Assembly (NCBI RefSeq): GCF_007570825.1
Contig: NZ_SUNB01000007.1
Location: 1 to 64,000 of the forward strand
Reading direction: 5' to 3'
Length of the DNA stretch: 64,000 bases
DNA from: Pleionea sediminis
GTDB lineage: Bacteria; Pseudomonadota; Gammaproteobacteria; Enterobacterales; Kangiellaceae
The position numbers and the translations under genes are program-made. This document shows positions 24,586 to 33,513 of this stretch, piece by piece. Within the stretch, counting starts at the first letter, position 1, and every line of letters starts with the position of its first letter. The notes under the pieces were generated by a model, which had not been told where the DNA came from, searched no databases, and saw only the letters and a program-made list of their open reading frames with translations.

Positions 24586-25265
24586 GTGAAAACAGCAGAG
24601 AGTTTGGTCTCTGAAGAGTAATTGCGTGTTGCCGCATGTAGCAGTCGACAATGGAATAAAAGAAGATCACCGGGCTTTAATTCGACAGGGATGGCTTTGT
24701 TTAAAATCTTTTGGTTTTCGGGTAGGTCATGCCGAAAGAATAGTGCTTCATCAAACTGATGTTGTTTAAAAGTAAATGTGTGGCTTTGTGGGATCACTTG
24801 TAAGCATCCGTTCTCGAGAGATTCATTTCCCAAAGCTAACCAGGCCGAAATTAACCGACCTGTCGAATAGTTCCAGTAACGAAGATCCTGATGCCAAAGA
24901 CTGTCACTACTGAACTCCGGCTGTTTTGTCATAACACAATTGTGATGAGCTCTTACGAGCATGGCTGGCTCGCCCAGTAACTGTTGAAGCATCTCTGACA
25001 GTGCTGGCTGAGTACTCCAGTCTTGAAAACAAAATGAGCGATCGTAAGCTTGTTTGAGTCGTCGTATGGTATGAGCTCCAAGTTGATTGGCGCCAGGAGC
25101 TCCAGGATATTGCAAGTCTGACTCGAGCTCAAAAGGAGGGACTCTGTTTTCTAGTTGCTCCAGAGTAGTTTCTTTTAATATCCGAATCGAATCAGTACTG
25201 GTAAAGTTTTCCAGGATTATATAGCCTTCACTATTAAATTGTTCGGCTTGTTCGGTTGTTAACAT
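24513..25265 (-). CDS. Phytanoyl-CoA dioxygenase (PhyH) family protein
   Basis: Fe(II)/2-oxoglutarate-dependent oxygenase fold. The N-terminus fits the family (QFNSEGYIILENFTSTDSIR); the iron site is H-x-D in LWHQDLRYW with the distal His in LLFHCRLLHAATRNYS, and the following Arg-rich segment binds 2-oxoglutarate. NGCLQVIPQSH is a further family mark. Length is 250 residues. Substrate unknown; the group includes ectoine and lipid hydroxylases. It runs convergent to cysK and its last 70 bases overlap the small ORF at 24340. Confidence 0.85.
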   Translation of the reverse strand: MLTTEQAEQFNSEGYIILENFTSTDSIRILKETTLEQLENRVPPFELESDLQYPGAPGANQLGAHTIRRLKQAYDRSFCFQDWSTQPALSEMLQQLLGEPAMLVRAHHNCVMTKQPEFSSDSLWHQDLRYWNYSTGRLISAWLALGNESLENGCLQVIPQSHTFTFKQHQFDEALFFRHDLPENQKILNKAIPVELKPGDLLLFHCRLLHAATRNYSSETKLSAVFTYRAESDEPVTDSRSASISDISLF

Positions 25266-25331
25266 TTGCTTGACGACTTCTTTATGAAATTTACAATGAC
25301 TCAGCCGCCTATTATAAATTTGGGATGTTTA

Positions 25332-27077
25332 ATGAGAAAGCTTTTATTGTTATTTGTCAGTTTGACCTGCTCAATGAGTGGATTTGCAAACACCAGTGAA
25401 TCTTTGCACGAATTGTTTGAAAAGTATTCAAGTTATGTTCGAGATTTATCACCACGAGTCGATCATCCCCTAAATGAAATGTCAAAGGGCGGTTTTGCAG
25501 ACATATCACCCCAAGCATATCAGCAACAGGTAAAGACCTATCGCCAACTATTGAGTCAACTTAAGTCTATCGATCGAGAGTCGTTATCGGAACAAGATAA
25601 AGTAAACTTTGATATGTTTGATTTTCGATTGACCTCAGATATTGAAAACATCGTTCATGAAAGTTACCTGTTTCCCATGTATGGCGATACCGGATTTTAT
25701 TTTGACCTTTTGAGGATGGGTGAAACCGCGGAAATTAAAACGAAAGAAGATGCGATATTTTACATTGAAAAAATTGAAGCAATAGATTCCTATTTTAAAC
25801 GTTGGCAAAGCAACCTCGAACTGGGCGTTAAGAAAGGAAAACTCATGCCTGATGTCGTATTAGTGGATTTTGAAAAGCCATTGGAACGCTTGGTTTCTGA
25901 GAATATCGAAGAGCATCCTTTGATGCAGCCACTAGACGCTTTGCAAAAAATTATGAACGAGTCCGATGCACAAAAACTTTACAAGCGCGCTGTTATTGCG
26001 ATTGATAAGGCCGTTGAGCCGGCGGTTCATTCGTTTGTTGAGTTTTTAGTAAACGATTATTTACCGCAAGGAAGAAAGTCGATTGCGATTTATGATATTC
26101 CTGGCGGTGATGCTTACTATCGGTCACAAATAAAATATTATACGACGTTGAGTTTATCGGCAGATAAAGTACACGCGATAGGTATGCGAGAAGTTGATCG
26201 TATACGTCAGCAAATGATGAAGGTTATTCAAGACGCTAAGTTTAAAGGCTCCTTCTCAGAATTTATTGAATATTTAAGAACGGATCCAAAGTTTTATGCG
26301 AAGTCTCCCGAAGAATTACTCAAAGAAGCGGCTTACATTGCAAAAAAAATGGATGGAGCTTTACCACGCTTTTTTACCAAACTTCCTCGTCAGCCCTATA
26401 CGGTTGAGCCAGTGCCAGCGTCTATCGCTCCTCGTTACACCACTGGTAGATACGTTGACGCTCCGTTAGATAGCCAACGGCCAGGAACTTACTGGGTGAA
26501 TACATATGCTTTGGATAAGAGGCCACTGTATGTACTCGAAGCATTGACGTTGCATGAAGCTGTCCCAGGCCATCATTTACAAAATGCTCTAACAAAGGAA
26601 TTGCAAAATTTACCCAAATTTCGTCGCGATTCTTATCTTTCTGCCTATGGTGAAGGCTGGGCATTATATTGTGAAAAATTAGGAATTGAAGCTGGGTTTT
26701 ATCAATCGCCTTACAGTGAGTTTGGTCGACTTTCTTATGAAATGTGGCGTGCTATTCGTCTAGTTGTAGATACTGGAATGCACGCAAAAGGATGGAGTCG
26801 AGAAAAAGCCATTCAATTTATGGAAGACAATACCGCACTTTCAAAACATAATGTAAAAACGGAGATTGATCGTTATATTGCGTGGCCAGGTCAAGCTTTG
26901 TCTTATAAAATGGGCGAGCTTAAAATTTTAGAGTTGAGAGAAAAAGCTGAACAGCGACTGGGAAAACAATTTGATATTCGAGCTTTTCATGATGAAATTT
27001 TATCTTATGGCCCAGTCACTCTGCCCATTTTGGAAAAACTGATGAATCAGTGGATTGAAAAACAAGCTGATGTTTAG
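25332..27077 (+). CDS. Exported DUF885 family protein (putative metallopeptidase)
   Basis: The start at 25332 gives a good signal peptide (MRKLLLLFVSLTCSMSGFAN). The family mark is ALTLHEAVPGHHLQNAL (near residue 407), a H-E-x-x-x-x-H-H type zinc motif, followed by GEGWALYCEKLG, also conserved. About 580 residues, periplasmic or lipid-free envelope protein. DUF885 proteins are related to zinc carboxypeptidases; the actual substrate is unknown. The upstream in-frame codon at 25266 would destroy the signal peptide. Nothing indicates an operon partner. Confidence 0.85.
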   Translation: MRKLLLLFVSLTCSMSGFANTSESLHELFEKYSSYVRDLSPRVDHPLNEMSKGGFADISPQAYQQQVKTYRQLLSQLKSIDRESLSEQDKVNFDMFDFRLTSDIENIVHESYLFPMYGDTGFYFDLLRMGETAEIKTKEDAIFYIEKIEAIDSYFKRWQSNLELGVKKGKLMPDVVLVDFEKPLERLVSENIEEHPLMQPLDALQKIMNESDAQKLYKRAVIAIDKAVEPAVHSFVEFLVNDYLPQGRKSIAIYDIPGGDAYYRSQIKYYTTLSLSADKVHAIGMREVDRIRQQMMKVIQDAKFKGSFSEFIEYLRTDPKFYAKSPEELLKEAAYIAKKMDGALPRFFTKLPRQPYTVEPVPASIAPRYTTGRYVDAPLDSQRPGTYWVNTYALDKRPLYVLEALTLHEAVPGHHLQNALTKELQNLPKFRRDSYLSAYGEGWALYCEKLGIEAGFYQSPYSEFGRLSYEMWRAIRLVVDTGMHAKGWSREKAIQFMEDNTALSKHNVKTEIDRYIAWPGQALSYKMGELKILELREKAEQRLGKQFDIRAFHDEILSYGPVTLPILEKLMNQWIEKQADV

Positions 27078-27215
27078 TGAAAAGGATTTGGTTTTCTTTT
27101 TTGGTGAGTTAGCGCCGAAAATTGGTTCTGCTGGGATTCGAGTCGCGAATCAATTAAGTATTGTTGGAAAGATGGAGGCTGATTGACAAGCCTCCATTGA
27201 TTGAGATTTTCAGGG

Positions 27216-27842
27216 TTAGAAAAAGTCTTGTGTTGAGCCAAATGAAATAAATATATTGTTATTTATTTCTGCACTGGGAAAGATTTGCGCGCCAACAATA
27301 ATCGTAAATCCAGATTCTCGAATAAACTTAAACTGAGGTTTTAGATAGAAGCCGGCATTTATGTCGATGTCTTCAGAGTAGCAATTGGAACAATTCGAAA
27401 TACTTCTTTCTGCCCAAAGTTTTTCCAGGCCAAACAAAGTATCGAAGTGAATCGCTTCTGGTTTGATAGGGTGGCTATAGCCTAGTTCGCCGAAAAAACC
27501 AAAACCGTTGGCTGACGAACTTGCTGTGTGTCGATCGCCCCAGGTATCTTCTACATCCTGTCGGAACTTACACTTATCATCGAAGAGATAGCCCGTCATT
27601 CCCGCACCATAGATAAAATGCCCGTCTTGTTGGGTGTAAGTGAAGTTTAGATAGAAAGCCGTATCATCGACGCATTCTTCAAATGCGGCTTTCTGTTCAA
27701 TATTTGTTAAACCAGCGGCGATACTCCAGGTTGAGGCCTGAAATACAAAGTCTTCTTTGGGTATTGAGTCTGCATTCTGAGGTTGGTCGGCAAGAGTCAA
27801 TGGTGAAATAATACTGAGAAAGGTTAATATAATCCGTAACAT
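27216..27842 (-). CDS. Exported outer-membrane beta-barrel-like protein, 208 aa
   Basis: The start at 27842 gives a signal peptide (MLRIILTFLSIISPLTLA); a longer frame would precede it with a non-signal segment. The mature protein has alternating amphipathic strands typical of small barrels (GHFIYGAGMTGYLF, GFGFFGELGYSHPI, GFYLKPQFKFIRESGFTIIVGAQ) and ends in a short strand with terminal Phe (STQDFF), an outer-membrane sorting signal. Two cysteine pairs are present (CSNCYS). The function is unknown. It is divergent from the ybgA operon. Confidence 0.65.
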   Translation of the reverse strand: MLRIILTFLSIISPLTLADQPQNADSIPKEDFVFQASTWSIAAGLTNIEQKAAFEECVDDTAFYLNFTYTQQDGHFIYGAGMTGYLFDDKCKFRQDVEDTWGDRHTASSSANGFGFFGELGYSHPIKPEAIHFDTLFGLEKLWAERSISNCSNCYSEDIDINAGFYLKPQFKFIRESGFTIIVGAQIFPSAEINNNIFISFGSTQDFF

Positions 27843-27990
27843 AATCAATTCTTTTTGGTTCAAAAGTCGGCAAATTCTAATTTGAGATGGTGCGTTGCGC
27901 AAGTGAATAATTGACAAATAATCTGAAATTACTCATCTACATTTGTATAAGTTACGTATAACAAAAGCAAGAGAAGTCAGGAGTAATTAC

Positions 27991-28932
27991 ATGATCAAAG
28001 TAGGTATCAGTCAATGTCTTTTGGGCGCTCCCGTGCGTTTTGACGGAGGGCATCGTCGAGATCGATTTTGCACCGATAAACTGTCTCAGTTTTTCGAATT
28101 CGTTGATTTATGCCCTGAAATGGGTATAGGCATGGGAAGTCCTCGAAAAACTCTGCGTTTGTATGGCGATGCGCAAGCACCAAGCGCAGTCTATTCCGAT
28201 GGTTCTGATGGCGACTTTACGCAAGCTTTGAGTGGTTTTGCGGACCAAAATGTCGACGTTTTGTCGACAATTTCGGGCTATATTCTGTGTAAAGCTTCTC
28301 CCAGCTGTGGAATGGAACGGGTCAAAGTATATAAACCTTCAGGCCATGCAGAAAAATCTGGAACAGGAATATTTGCTGCACGTCTAAAACAACTGTTTCC
28401 TCTGTTACCTATGGAAGAGGATGGTCGGCTTAACGATCCTTTGTTACGCGATAGCTTTATTAAACGAGTCTATATCTATCACGAATGGCAGTCTCTGCAG
28501 AAGGAAGGTATGACAGTCCATAAACTGCAACAGTTTCATGCTCGTCATAAGTTAAACCTCTTAGCCCATTGCCAACAAACTTATCGCTTTTTGGGGCCAT
28601 TAGTGGCGAAAGTGACTAAAGAAAACCTTGAGTCAGAGTCGTTTCGGTATATCGAACACTTAATGAATGGATTCAAAAAAATGGCGACTCGGAAAAACAA
28701 CACCAATGTATTGATGCATCTCCAGGGGTATTTGAAAGAAGAGCTGAATAAAAATGATAAGGAAGAGCTCACGGAAAGCATTTTGAATTATCGTAAAGGC
28801 ATCGAACCAATACTCGCGCCACTGACGTTATTAAATCATCACTTTAAACACCATCCTGACAAATACATTGAGCGACAGTCCTTTTTATCGCCATATCCAA
28901 AAGAACTAGCAATTCGTGTGGTTATGCAATGA
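27991..28932 (+). CDS. ybgA: YbgA family protein (DUF523 + DUF1722)
   Basis: First gene of the photolyase cluster. DUF523 occupies about residues 1-150 (VGISQCLLGAPVRFDGGH; ISGYILCKASPSCGMERVKVY, with conserved cysteines) and DUF1722 about 180-300 (FHARHKLNLLAHCQQTYRFLG). Preceded by CAGGAG; the stop overlaps the phrB start (ATGA), so they are translationally coupled. ybgA and phr are adjacent in many gammaproteobacteria, suggesting a role in light or DNA damage responses, but the biochemical function is unknown. Confidence 0.9.
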   Translation: MIKVGISQCLLGAPVRFDGGHRRDRFCTDKLSQFFEFVDLCPEMGIGMGSPRKTLRLYGDAQAPSAVYSDGSDGDFTQALSGFADQNVDVLSTISGYILCKASPSCGMERVKVYKPSGHAEKSGTGIFAARLKQLFPLLPMEEDGRLNDPLLRDSFIKRVYIYHEWQSLQKEGMTVHKLQQFHARHKLNLLAHCQQTYRFLGPLVAKVTKENLESESFRYIEHLMNGFKKMATRKNNTNVLMHLQGYLKEELNKNDKEELTESILNYRKGIEPILAPLTLLNHHFKHHPDKYIERQSFLSPYPKELAIRVVMQ

Positions 28933-30320
28933 ATCGAACTCATTTAGTCTGGTTTCGAAACGACCTTCGTCTCGACGATAATCCGGCGCTGGCGCAAGCA
29001 TGCCAAGACAAAGAAGGACGAATTGTTGCTTGTTTTTTTGTGGCGGATGAACAATGGTCTAATCATGATGTTGGAGATAATCAGAAAGCTTTAATTCTTC
29101 GTGCCGTGAAACATTTATCCCACGAGTTATCATTAATTAATATTTCTCTAATCATTCGTCATGTTCCTAATTTCAATAAGGCCAGTCAGGCAATTAATGA
29201 ACTGTGTCATCAATTAAATGTAACTGACTTGCATTTTAATGTTGAGTACCCGATAAACGAACGACATCGTGACAAAGAAGTCGTCGAACGGCTGCCAGAT
29301 ACAGTCAGTTGTCGCCGATATGTAGCGGATTCGCTGTTGCCACCCTGGGAGGTTAAAACTCAGTCGGATGCGCCGTTTAAAGTTTTTACTCCTTTTTCAA
29401 AAGCAAGCTTGGCTTTGTTAGATAAACATCCAATAGAGTGTTTCAGCAGACCTGAGAAACGTAGTAATGAAAATATTATTGAACATGAAAGCGACGAATG
29501 GCCAAATACAGAGCCACAAGTGGCAATGCCAGACATTACCGAAAAATCTGTATCGACACAGCTGGAAAAGTTTATAAAAACATCTATTGCAAATTATAAA
29601 GATCAGCGCGATTTTCCTGCTATTAAAGGAACATCTCAATTGTCTCCTGCGTTGGCCATTGGAGTAATTTCTCCTCGCCGGTGTTTCGTTGAGGCGAGTC
29701 GACATAAAGGAGAAGGACGGTCGACCTGGTTAAATGAAATTATTTGGCGAGACTTTTATCGTTCAGTGATGTGGCACTTTCCGCACGTTGCAAAACATCA
29801 AGGCTTTAATAAAGTGGATCGACAAATTCGTTGGAACAAAGATACCTCGACATTTGAGCGTTGGAAGCAGGGTGAAACTGGAGTGCCAATCGTTGATGCG
29901 GCGATGCGACAATTAAATGAAACTGGTTGGATGCACAATCGTCTTCGAATGATCGTCGCTAGCTTTTTAACTAAAAACTTATGGGTCGATTGGCGTGAAG
30001 GTGAGCGCTATTTTGCGAATCAACTGTTTGATTTTGACTTCGCCAGTAATAATGGAGGTTGGCAATGGAGCGCTTCGGTCGGTACTGATGCTGCACCTTA
30101 TTTTCGAGTCTTCAATCCCGCGAGTCAGGGCAAGCGGTTTGATCCAGATGCGGAGTTTATTCGTAAGTGGATTCCTGAGTTAGCAAGATACAGTGCTAAA
30201 GAAATTCACAGTTTTGAAACGAATCGTTTTTCAAAATACCCCAAAGCGATGGTTGACTTAAAAGACAGCCGAAAGCAAGCGATAGATGCCTTTAAAGTCG
30301 CAAAGGAACAAGCAGCATGA
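28929..30320 (+). CDS. phrB: Deoxyribodipyrimidine photolyase
   Basis: Light-driven repair of UV-induced pyrimidine dimers. The antenna domain starts LVWFRNDLRLDDNPAL; the FAD domain carries LNEIIWRDFYRSVMWHFPHV, WKQGETGVPIVDAAMRQLNETGWMHNR and FASNNGGWQWSASVGTDAAPYFR, the full CPD-photolyase signature, including the Trp electron chain (W in WLNEIIWRDF, DWREGERYF, NGGWQWSASVG). 463 residues. It overlaps the genes on both sides by four bases (ATGA). Confidence 0.95.
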   Translation: MNRTHLVWFRNDLRLDDNPALAQACQDKEGRIVACFFVADEQWSNHDVGDNQKALILRAVKHLSHELSLINISLIIRHVPNFNKASQAINELCHQLNVTDLHFNVEYPINERHRDKEVVERLPDTVSCRRYVADSLLPPWEVKTQSDAPFKVFTPFSKASLALLDKHPIECFSRPEKRSNENIIEHESDEWPNTEPQVAMPDITEKSVSTQLEKFIKTSIANYKDQRDFPAIKGTSQLSPALAIGVISPRRCFVEASRHKGEGRSTWLNEIIWRDFYRSVMWHFPHVAKHQGFNKVDRQIRWNKDTSTFERWKQGETGVPIVDAAMRQLNETGWMHNRLRMIVASFLTKNLWVDWREGERYFANQLFDFDFASNNGGWQWSASVGTDAAPYFRVFNPASQGKRFDPDAEFIRKWIPELARYSAKEIHSFETNRFSKYPKAMVDLKDSRKQAIDAFKVAKEQAA

Positions 30321-30748
30321 TTGAAGCTCAAATTAATATTGTTGATAGATTTATCGAGACTTACGGTGGTTTAAACGCAAGTAATATTGCGACGATAGAA
30401 TCCATTTATACCCCTGATATCGAGTTTGTCGATCCATTGCATCAAATCGAGGGGATTGCTGCTTTAAAACGCTATATGGAATTAATGTATTCCAATGTTG
30501 ATAATTATTCCATTGATATCAAGGAAAAACTTATCGGCGATGGTTCGGCTTTTCTTGTTTGGGAAATGCGATTTTCTCATCCCCGTTTAAATAAAGGCAA
30601 AATGATCGAGTTTGATGGGGCTAGTCAACTCAAGTTTGAGGAGAAAATTGCCTATCATCGAGACTTTTATGATGCAGGTCAAATGTTGTATGAGCATCTT
30701 CCTTTGCTTGGACGTGCAATTCAAATCATCAAAAACAGGGTGAAGTAA
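30317..30748 (+). CDS. NTF2-like (SnoaL-type) protein
   Basis: 143-residue cone-fold protein. It begins QINIVDRFIETYGGLNASNI and continues IYTPDIEFVDPLHQIEG, then a beta-sheet (LVWEMRFSHPRLNKGKMIEF; EKIAYHRDFYDAGQMLYEHL). Such domains form dimers with a ligand or substrate pocket; in photolyase clusters of this type they are a constant but uncharacterised member. ATGA overlap with phrB and one-base TAATG overlap with the next gene show tight coupling. Confidence 0.85.
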   Translation: MIEAQINIVDRFIETYGGLNASNIATIESIYTPDIEFVDPLHQIEGIAALKRYMELMYSNVDNYSIDIKEKLIGDGSAFLVWEMRFSHPRLNKGKMIEFDGASQLKFEEKIAYHRDFYDAGQMLYEHLPLLGRAIQIIKNRVK

Positions 30749-31488
30749 TGTCTGAATTAAATGGAAAAACAGTACTTCTAACGGGAGCTTCTTCGGGCAT
30801 CGGTGAGGCATTAGTGGAAAAGCTGATTGCTCGAGGTGCAAGAGTTATTGGTGTTGCTCGCAGTGAAGACAAGCTGCAAGCATTAAGTGAAAAGCATGGT
30901 GATTTTTTTGAAAGTAGAACCGCCGACTTATCGGAACAACAAGGGTGGTCGACGCTCGTTGAAAGTCTAAATGTTTCTCCTGACATTGTCGTTTTAAATG
31001 CGGGAACTTGTGAATATTTAGAGGCTGGGAGCATCGATATAGGATTAGTGGAGCGAGTATTTGAGGTTAACTTTTTTGCTAATGTTCGAGGTGCAAAAGT
31101 TCTTCTAGATAAATATCAAGACTCTCTTAAGCAGTTTGTCGTTGTTAGCAGTTCGGCGCGATACCTGGCAATGCCTAGAGGGGAAGCCTACGGAGCAAGT
31201 AAAGCAGCACTAACCTATTTTTTTGAGTCACTTCAGTTAAGTTTTCCGAACATTCGGTTTTCGATGGTTCATCCTGGGTTTGTTAAAACTCCGTTAACGG
31301 ATAAAAATGATTTTGACATGCCCATGCGAATTACTGCGGAAGAAGCCGCCTTAGTAATGGCGAACAAAATCGAAAAAGGAAAATTGCAAATTAATTTCCC
31401 CTTAGTGTTTACTTTGTTGATGCGAATATTGGGAATGTTACCTGCCAGCTTGAGGTACAAGCTGGGGCGAGGAATGGTTAAAAAATGA
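30748..31488 (+). CDS. Short-chain dehydrogenase/reductase
   Basis: Cytoplasmic or membrane-peripheral NAD(P)-dependent oxidoreductase. GASSGIGEAL is the cofactor-binding loop; NAG appears as LNAGTCEYL; the catalytic Ser and Tyr-x-x-x-Lys are in VVSSSARYLAMPRGEAYGASKAAL. 246 residues. In the singlet-oxygen regulon of Rhodobacter a comparable SDR is part of the same gene group. Substrate unknown, possibly a lipid. Shares the start-stop overlap with the upstream gene and ATGA with the downstream FAD gene. Confidence 0.9.
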   Translation: MSELNGKTVLLTGASSGIGEALVEKLIARGARVIGVARSEDKLQALSEKHGDFFESRTADLSEQQGWSTLVESLNVSPDIVVLNAGTCEYLEAGSIDIGLVERVFEVNFFANVRGAKVLLDKYQDSLKQFVVVSSSARYLAMPRGEAYGASKAALTYFFESLQLSFPNIRFSMVHPGFVKTPLTDKNDFDMPMRITAEEAALVMANKIEKGKLQINFPLVFTLLMRILGMLPASLRYKLGRGMVKK

Positions 31489-32744
31489 AAAAAATTGCAG
31501 TAGTCGGTAGTGGTATTTCGGGATTGGCGTGTGCGCATTATTTACAAGAAGCCTACGAGGTGCACCTGTTTGAAAAAAATGATTATTTAGGAGGTCATAC
31601 TGCTACGAAACGTGTTGAGGTAGACGAGGGTGTTTTTAATATTGATACGGGTTTTATTGTTTTTAATGACTGGACGTATCCGAACTTTAATCGCTTATTA
31701 AAGGAGCTTGGAGTCGATTACTTAAACACAGACATGGGATTTTCTGTAAGTTGTGATAAAAGTGGGTTGGAATACAGCGGTGAATCCGTGGGTACTCTAT
31801 TTGCGCAAAAAAGGAATTTATTTAAGCCTAAACATTGGAAAATGATCTTTGATATATTGAAGTTTAATCGAGAGTCAAAAGAACGTCTTGAAGCCGGGAG
31901 TTTAGACGAGTCGATAACTTTGGGAGACTACGTAAAAGAGCTTGGTTTATCGCAAACTTTCATTGAAAAATATCTGATTCCCATGGGCGCTGCAATTTGG
32001 TCCAGTGGCTTACAGGATATGTATGATTTTCCGGCCCTGTACTTTGTCCGCTTTTTCAAAAATCACGGTTTGTTGAATGTAAATGATAGACCCCAATGGT
32101 CGGTGGTTAAAGGTGGATCGAAAAGTTATGTCGATAAGCTCATTGAATCTGCGAGGTTTGTGATTCATTACAACTCAGCTGTCGATTCCGTTCATTTCGA
32201 TGACTCTGAGGTTCAACTACAGGTAAATGGGGAGACTCATAAGTTTGAACACGTCATTCTGGCTTGTCACTCCGATGAAGCATTAGAGTTGTTAGCAAAA
32301 CCAACGGATGCACAAAGTCAGGTTTTGGGGAATCTTGAGTACCAGAATAATGAAGTTGTTTTGCATACGGACACCTCGCTATTACCAAGAAATAAAACAA
32401 CTTGGTCGAGTTGGAATTACCGGTTAAAAGAAGGTGATTCTGATAGGGCAACACTTTCTTATTCAATGAATATACTACAAAGGCTGACCTGTAAAACGCA
32501 GTTTGTAGTTACTCTTAATGATACTCAGTCGATCGATCCGAACCAAATTTTAGGTAGTTATCAATATCAACATCCAGTCTATAACCGAGGTTCTCTCGAG
32601 TCACAAAGTAAAAGAGACTCTATTAATGGTGTTGGTAATATCTGGTTTTGTGGCGCCTACTGGTACGCTGGATTTCACGAAGATGGCTTACGTAGCGCAT
32701 TAGATGTTGTAAATGGACTGGGAGTCAACATTGAAACTCTCTAG
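31485..32744 (+). CDS. FAD-dependent amine-oxidase-like protein
   Basis: The N-terminus binds FAD (AVVGSGISGLACAHYLQE, GxGxxG) followed by FEKNDYLGGHTATKRVEVD and DTGFIVFNDWTYPNF, as in the NAD(P)-binding amine-oxidase/desaturase group near phytoene desaturases. The C-terminal FAD contact is WFCGAYWYAGFHEDGLRSAL. 419 residues. In comparable clusters it is found with DUF1365 and a cyclopropane synthase-like methylase. A role in oxidising or desaturating a methylated fatty acyl chain (as in the Rhodobacter furan fatty acid pathway) is inference. Confidence 0.85.
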   Translation: MKKIAVVGSGISGLACAHYLQEAYEVHLFEKNDYLGGHTATKRVEVDEGVFNIDTGFIVFNDWTYPNFNRLLKELGVDYLNTDMGFSVSCDKSGLEYSGESVGTLFAQKRNLFKPKHWKMIFDILKFNRESKERLEAGSLDESITLGDYVKELGLSQTFIEKYLIPMGAAIWSSGLQDMYDFPALYFVRFFKNHGLLNVNDRPQWSVVKGGSKSYVDKLIESARFVIHYNSAVDSVHFDDSEVQLQVNGETHKFEHVILACHSDEALELLAKPTDAQSQVLGNLEYQNNEVVLHTDTSLLPRNKTTWSSWNYRLKEGDSDRATLSYSMNILQRLTCKTQFVVTLNDTQSIDPNQILGSYQYQHPVYNRGSLESQSKRDSINGVGNIWFCGAYWYAGFHEDGLRSALDVVNGLGVNIETL

Positions 32745-33513
32745 TTCATTTTGTTTTGGCTCTGTATTCCACAAGCGATTTAAACCTAAAGTTCATGGAT
32801 TTAAATATCGGATGTTTATGCCGTTATTAAACTTAGATGAAATGTCACAAATTAACCGAATGTCACGCCTAATACGATTAGGAACTTTCGGACTATATTC
32901 TTTTTGTGAAAGAGATTACTTAAAAGACGAAATAACAAGCGGTGAGGAGCTTAAACAGCGTGTTTTAAGAGTGACATCGGATGCACTCAAAATATCATTG
33001 AATCCTGAGTCTACGTCAGTTCTATTGTTGTCCCAGTGGCGGTTTCTGGGAAAAGTGTTCAATCCAATATCTATCTTTTACATTGCGGTAAATGATGAAG
33101 TGAAGTACTTGTGTGTTGAAGTGAGCAATACTCCTTGGAATGAACGTCATGTTTATTGTTATGAATTAAAAAATGCGGGAGAAAGAGAAAAGTGGCAAAG
33201 TGAGAAAACGTTTCATGTCTCTCCGTACAACCCAATGGCGATGACCTACGATTGGGAATCTACCATTACAGACAAATGCATTCAATTAGGCTTACGACTC
33301 AAAGTTGGAGGAGAGCTGCATTTCGTCGCTTCTTTTGATTATCAGCGTGATGCTTTTGATGCAAAACGACTTTACAAGGGGCTGATAGCCATGCCGTTTT
33401 TGTCCTTTCATGTTGTATTAGGCATTTATTGGCAAGCTCTAAAATTGTTCTTAAAACGTATACCTATTTATAACCATCCACAATCGTCAAGCTTGGAGAA
33501 GAAAGGTGGCTGA
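32731..33513 (+). CDS. DUF1365 family protein
   Basis: About 260 residues. It starts at TTG 32731 with GGAG six bases upstream (LKLSSSFCFGSVFHKRFKPK, the usual family beginning); an ATG at 32713 would lengthen it by six residues and overlap the FAD gene further. Family marks: CERDYLKDE, LLSQWRFLGKVFNPISIFY, FHVSPYNPMAMTYDW. The enzyme activity is unknown; it almost always accompanies the FAD oxidase and the Cfa-type methylase. Overlaps the next gene by 8 bases. Confidence 0.85.
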   Translation: MKLSSSFCFGSVFHKRFKPKVHGFKYRMFMPLLNLDEMSQINRMSRLIRLGTFGLYSFCERDYLKDEITSGEELKQRVLRVTSDALKISLNPESTSVLLLSQWRFLGKVFNPISIFYIAVNDEVKYLCVEVSNTPWNERHVYCYELKNAGEREKWQSEKTFHVSPYNPMAMTYDWESTITDKCIQLGLRLKVGGELHFVASFDYQRDAFDAKRLYKGLIAMPFLSFHVVLGIYWQALKLFLKRIPIYNHPQSSSLEKKGG

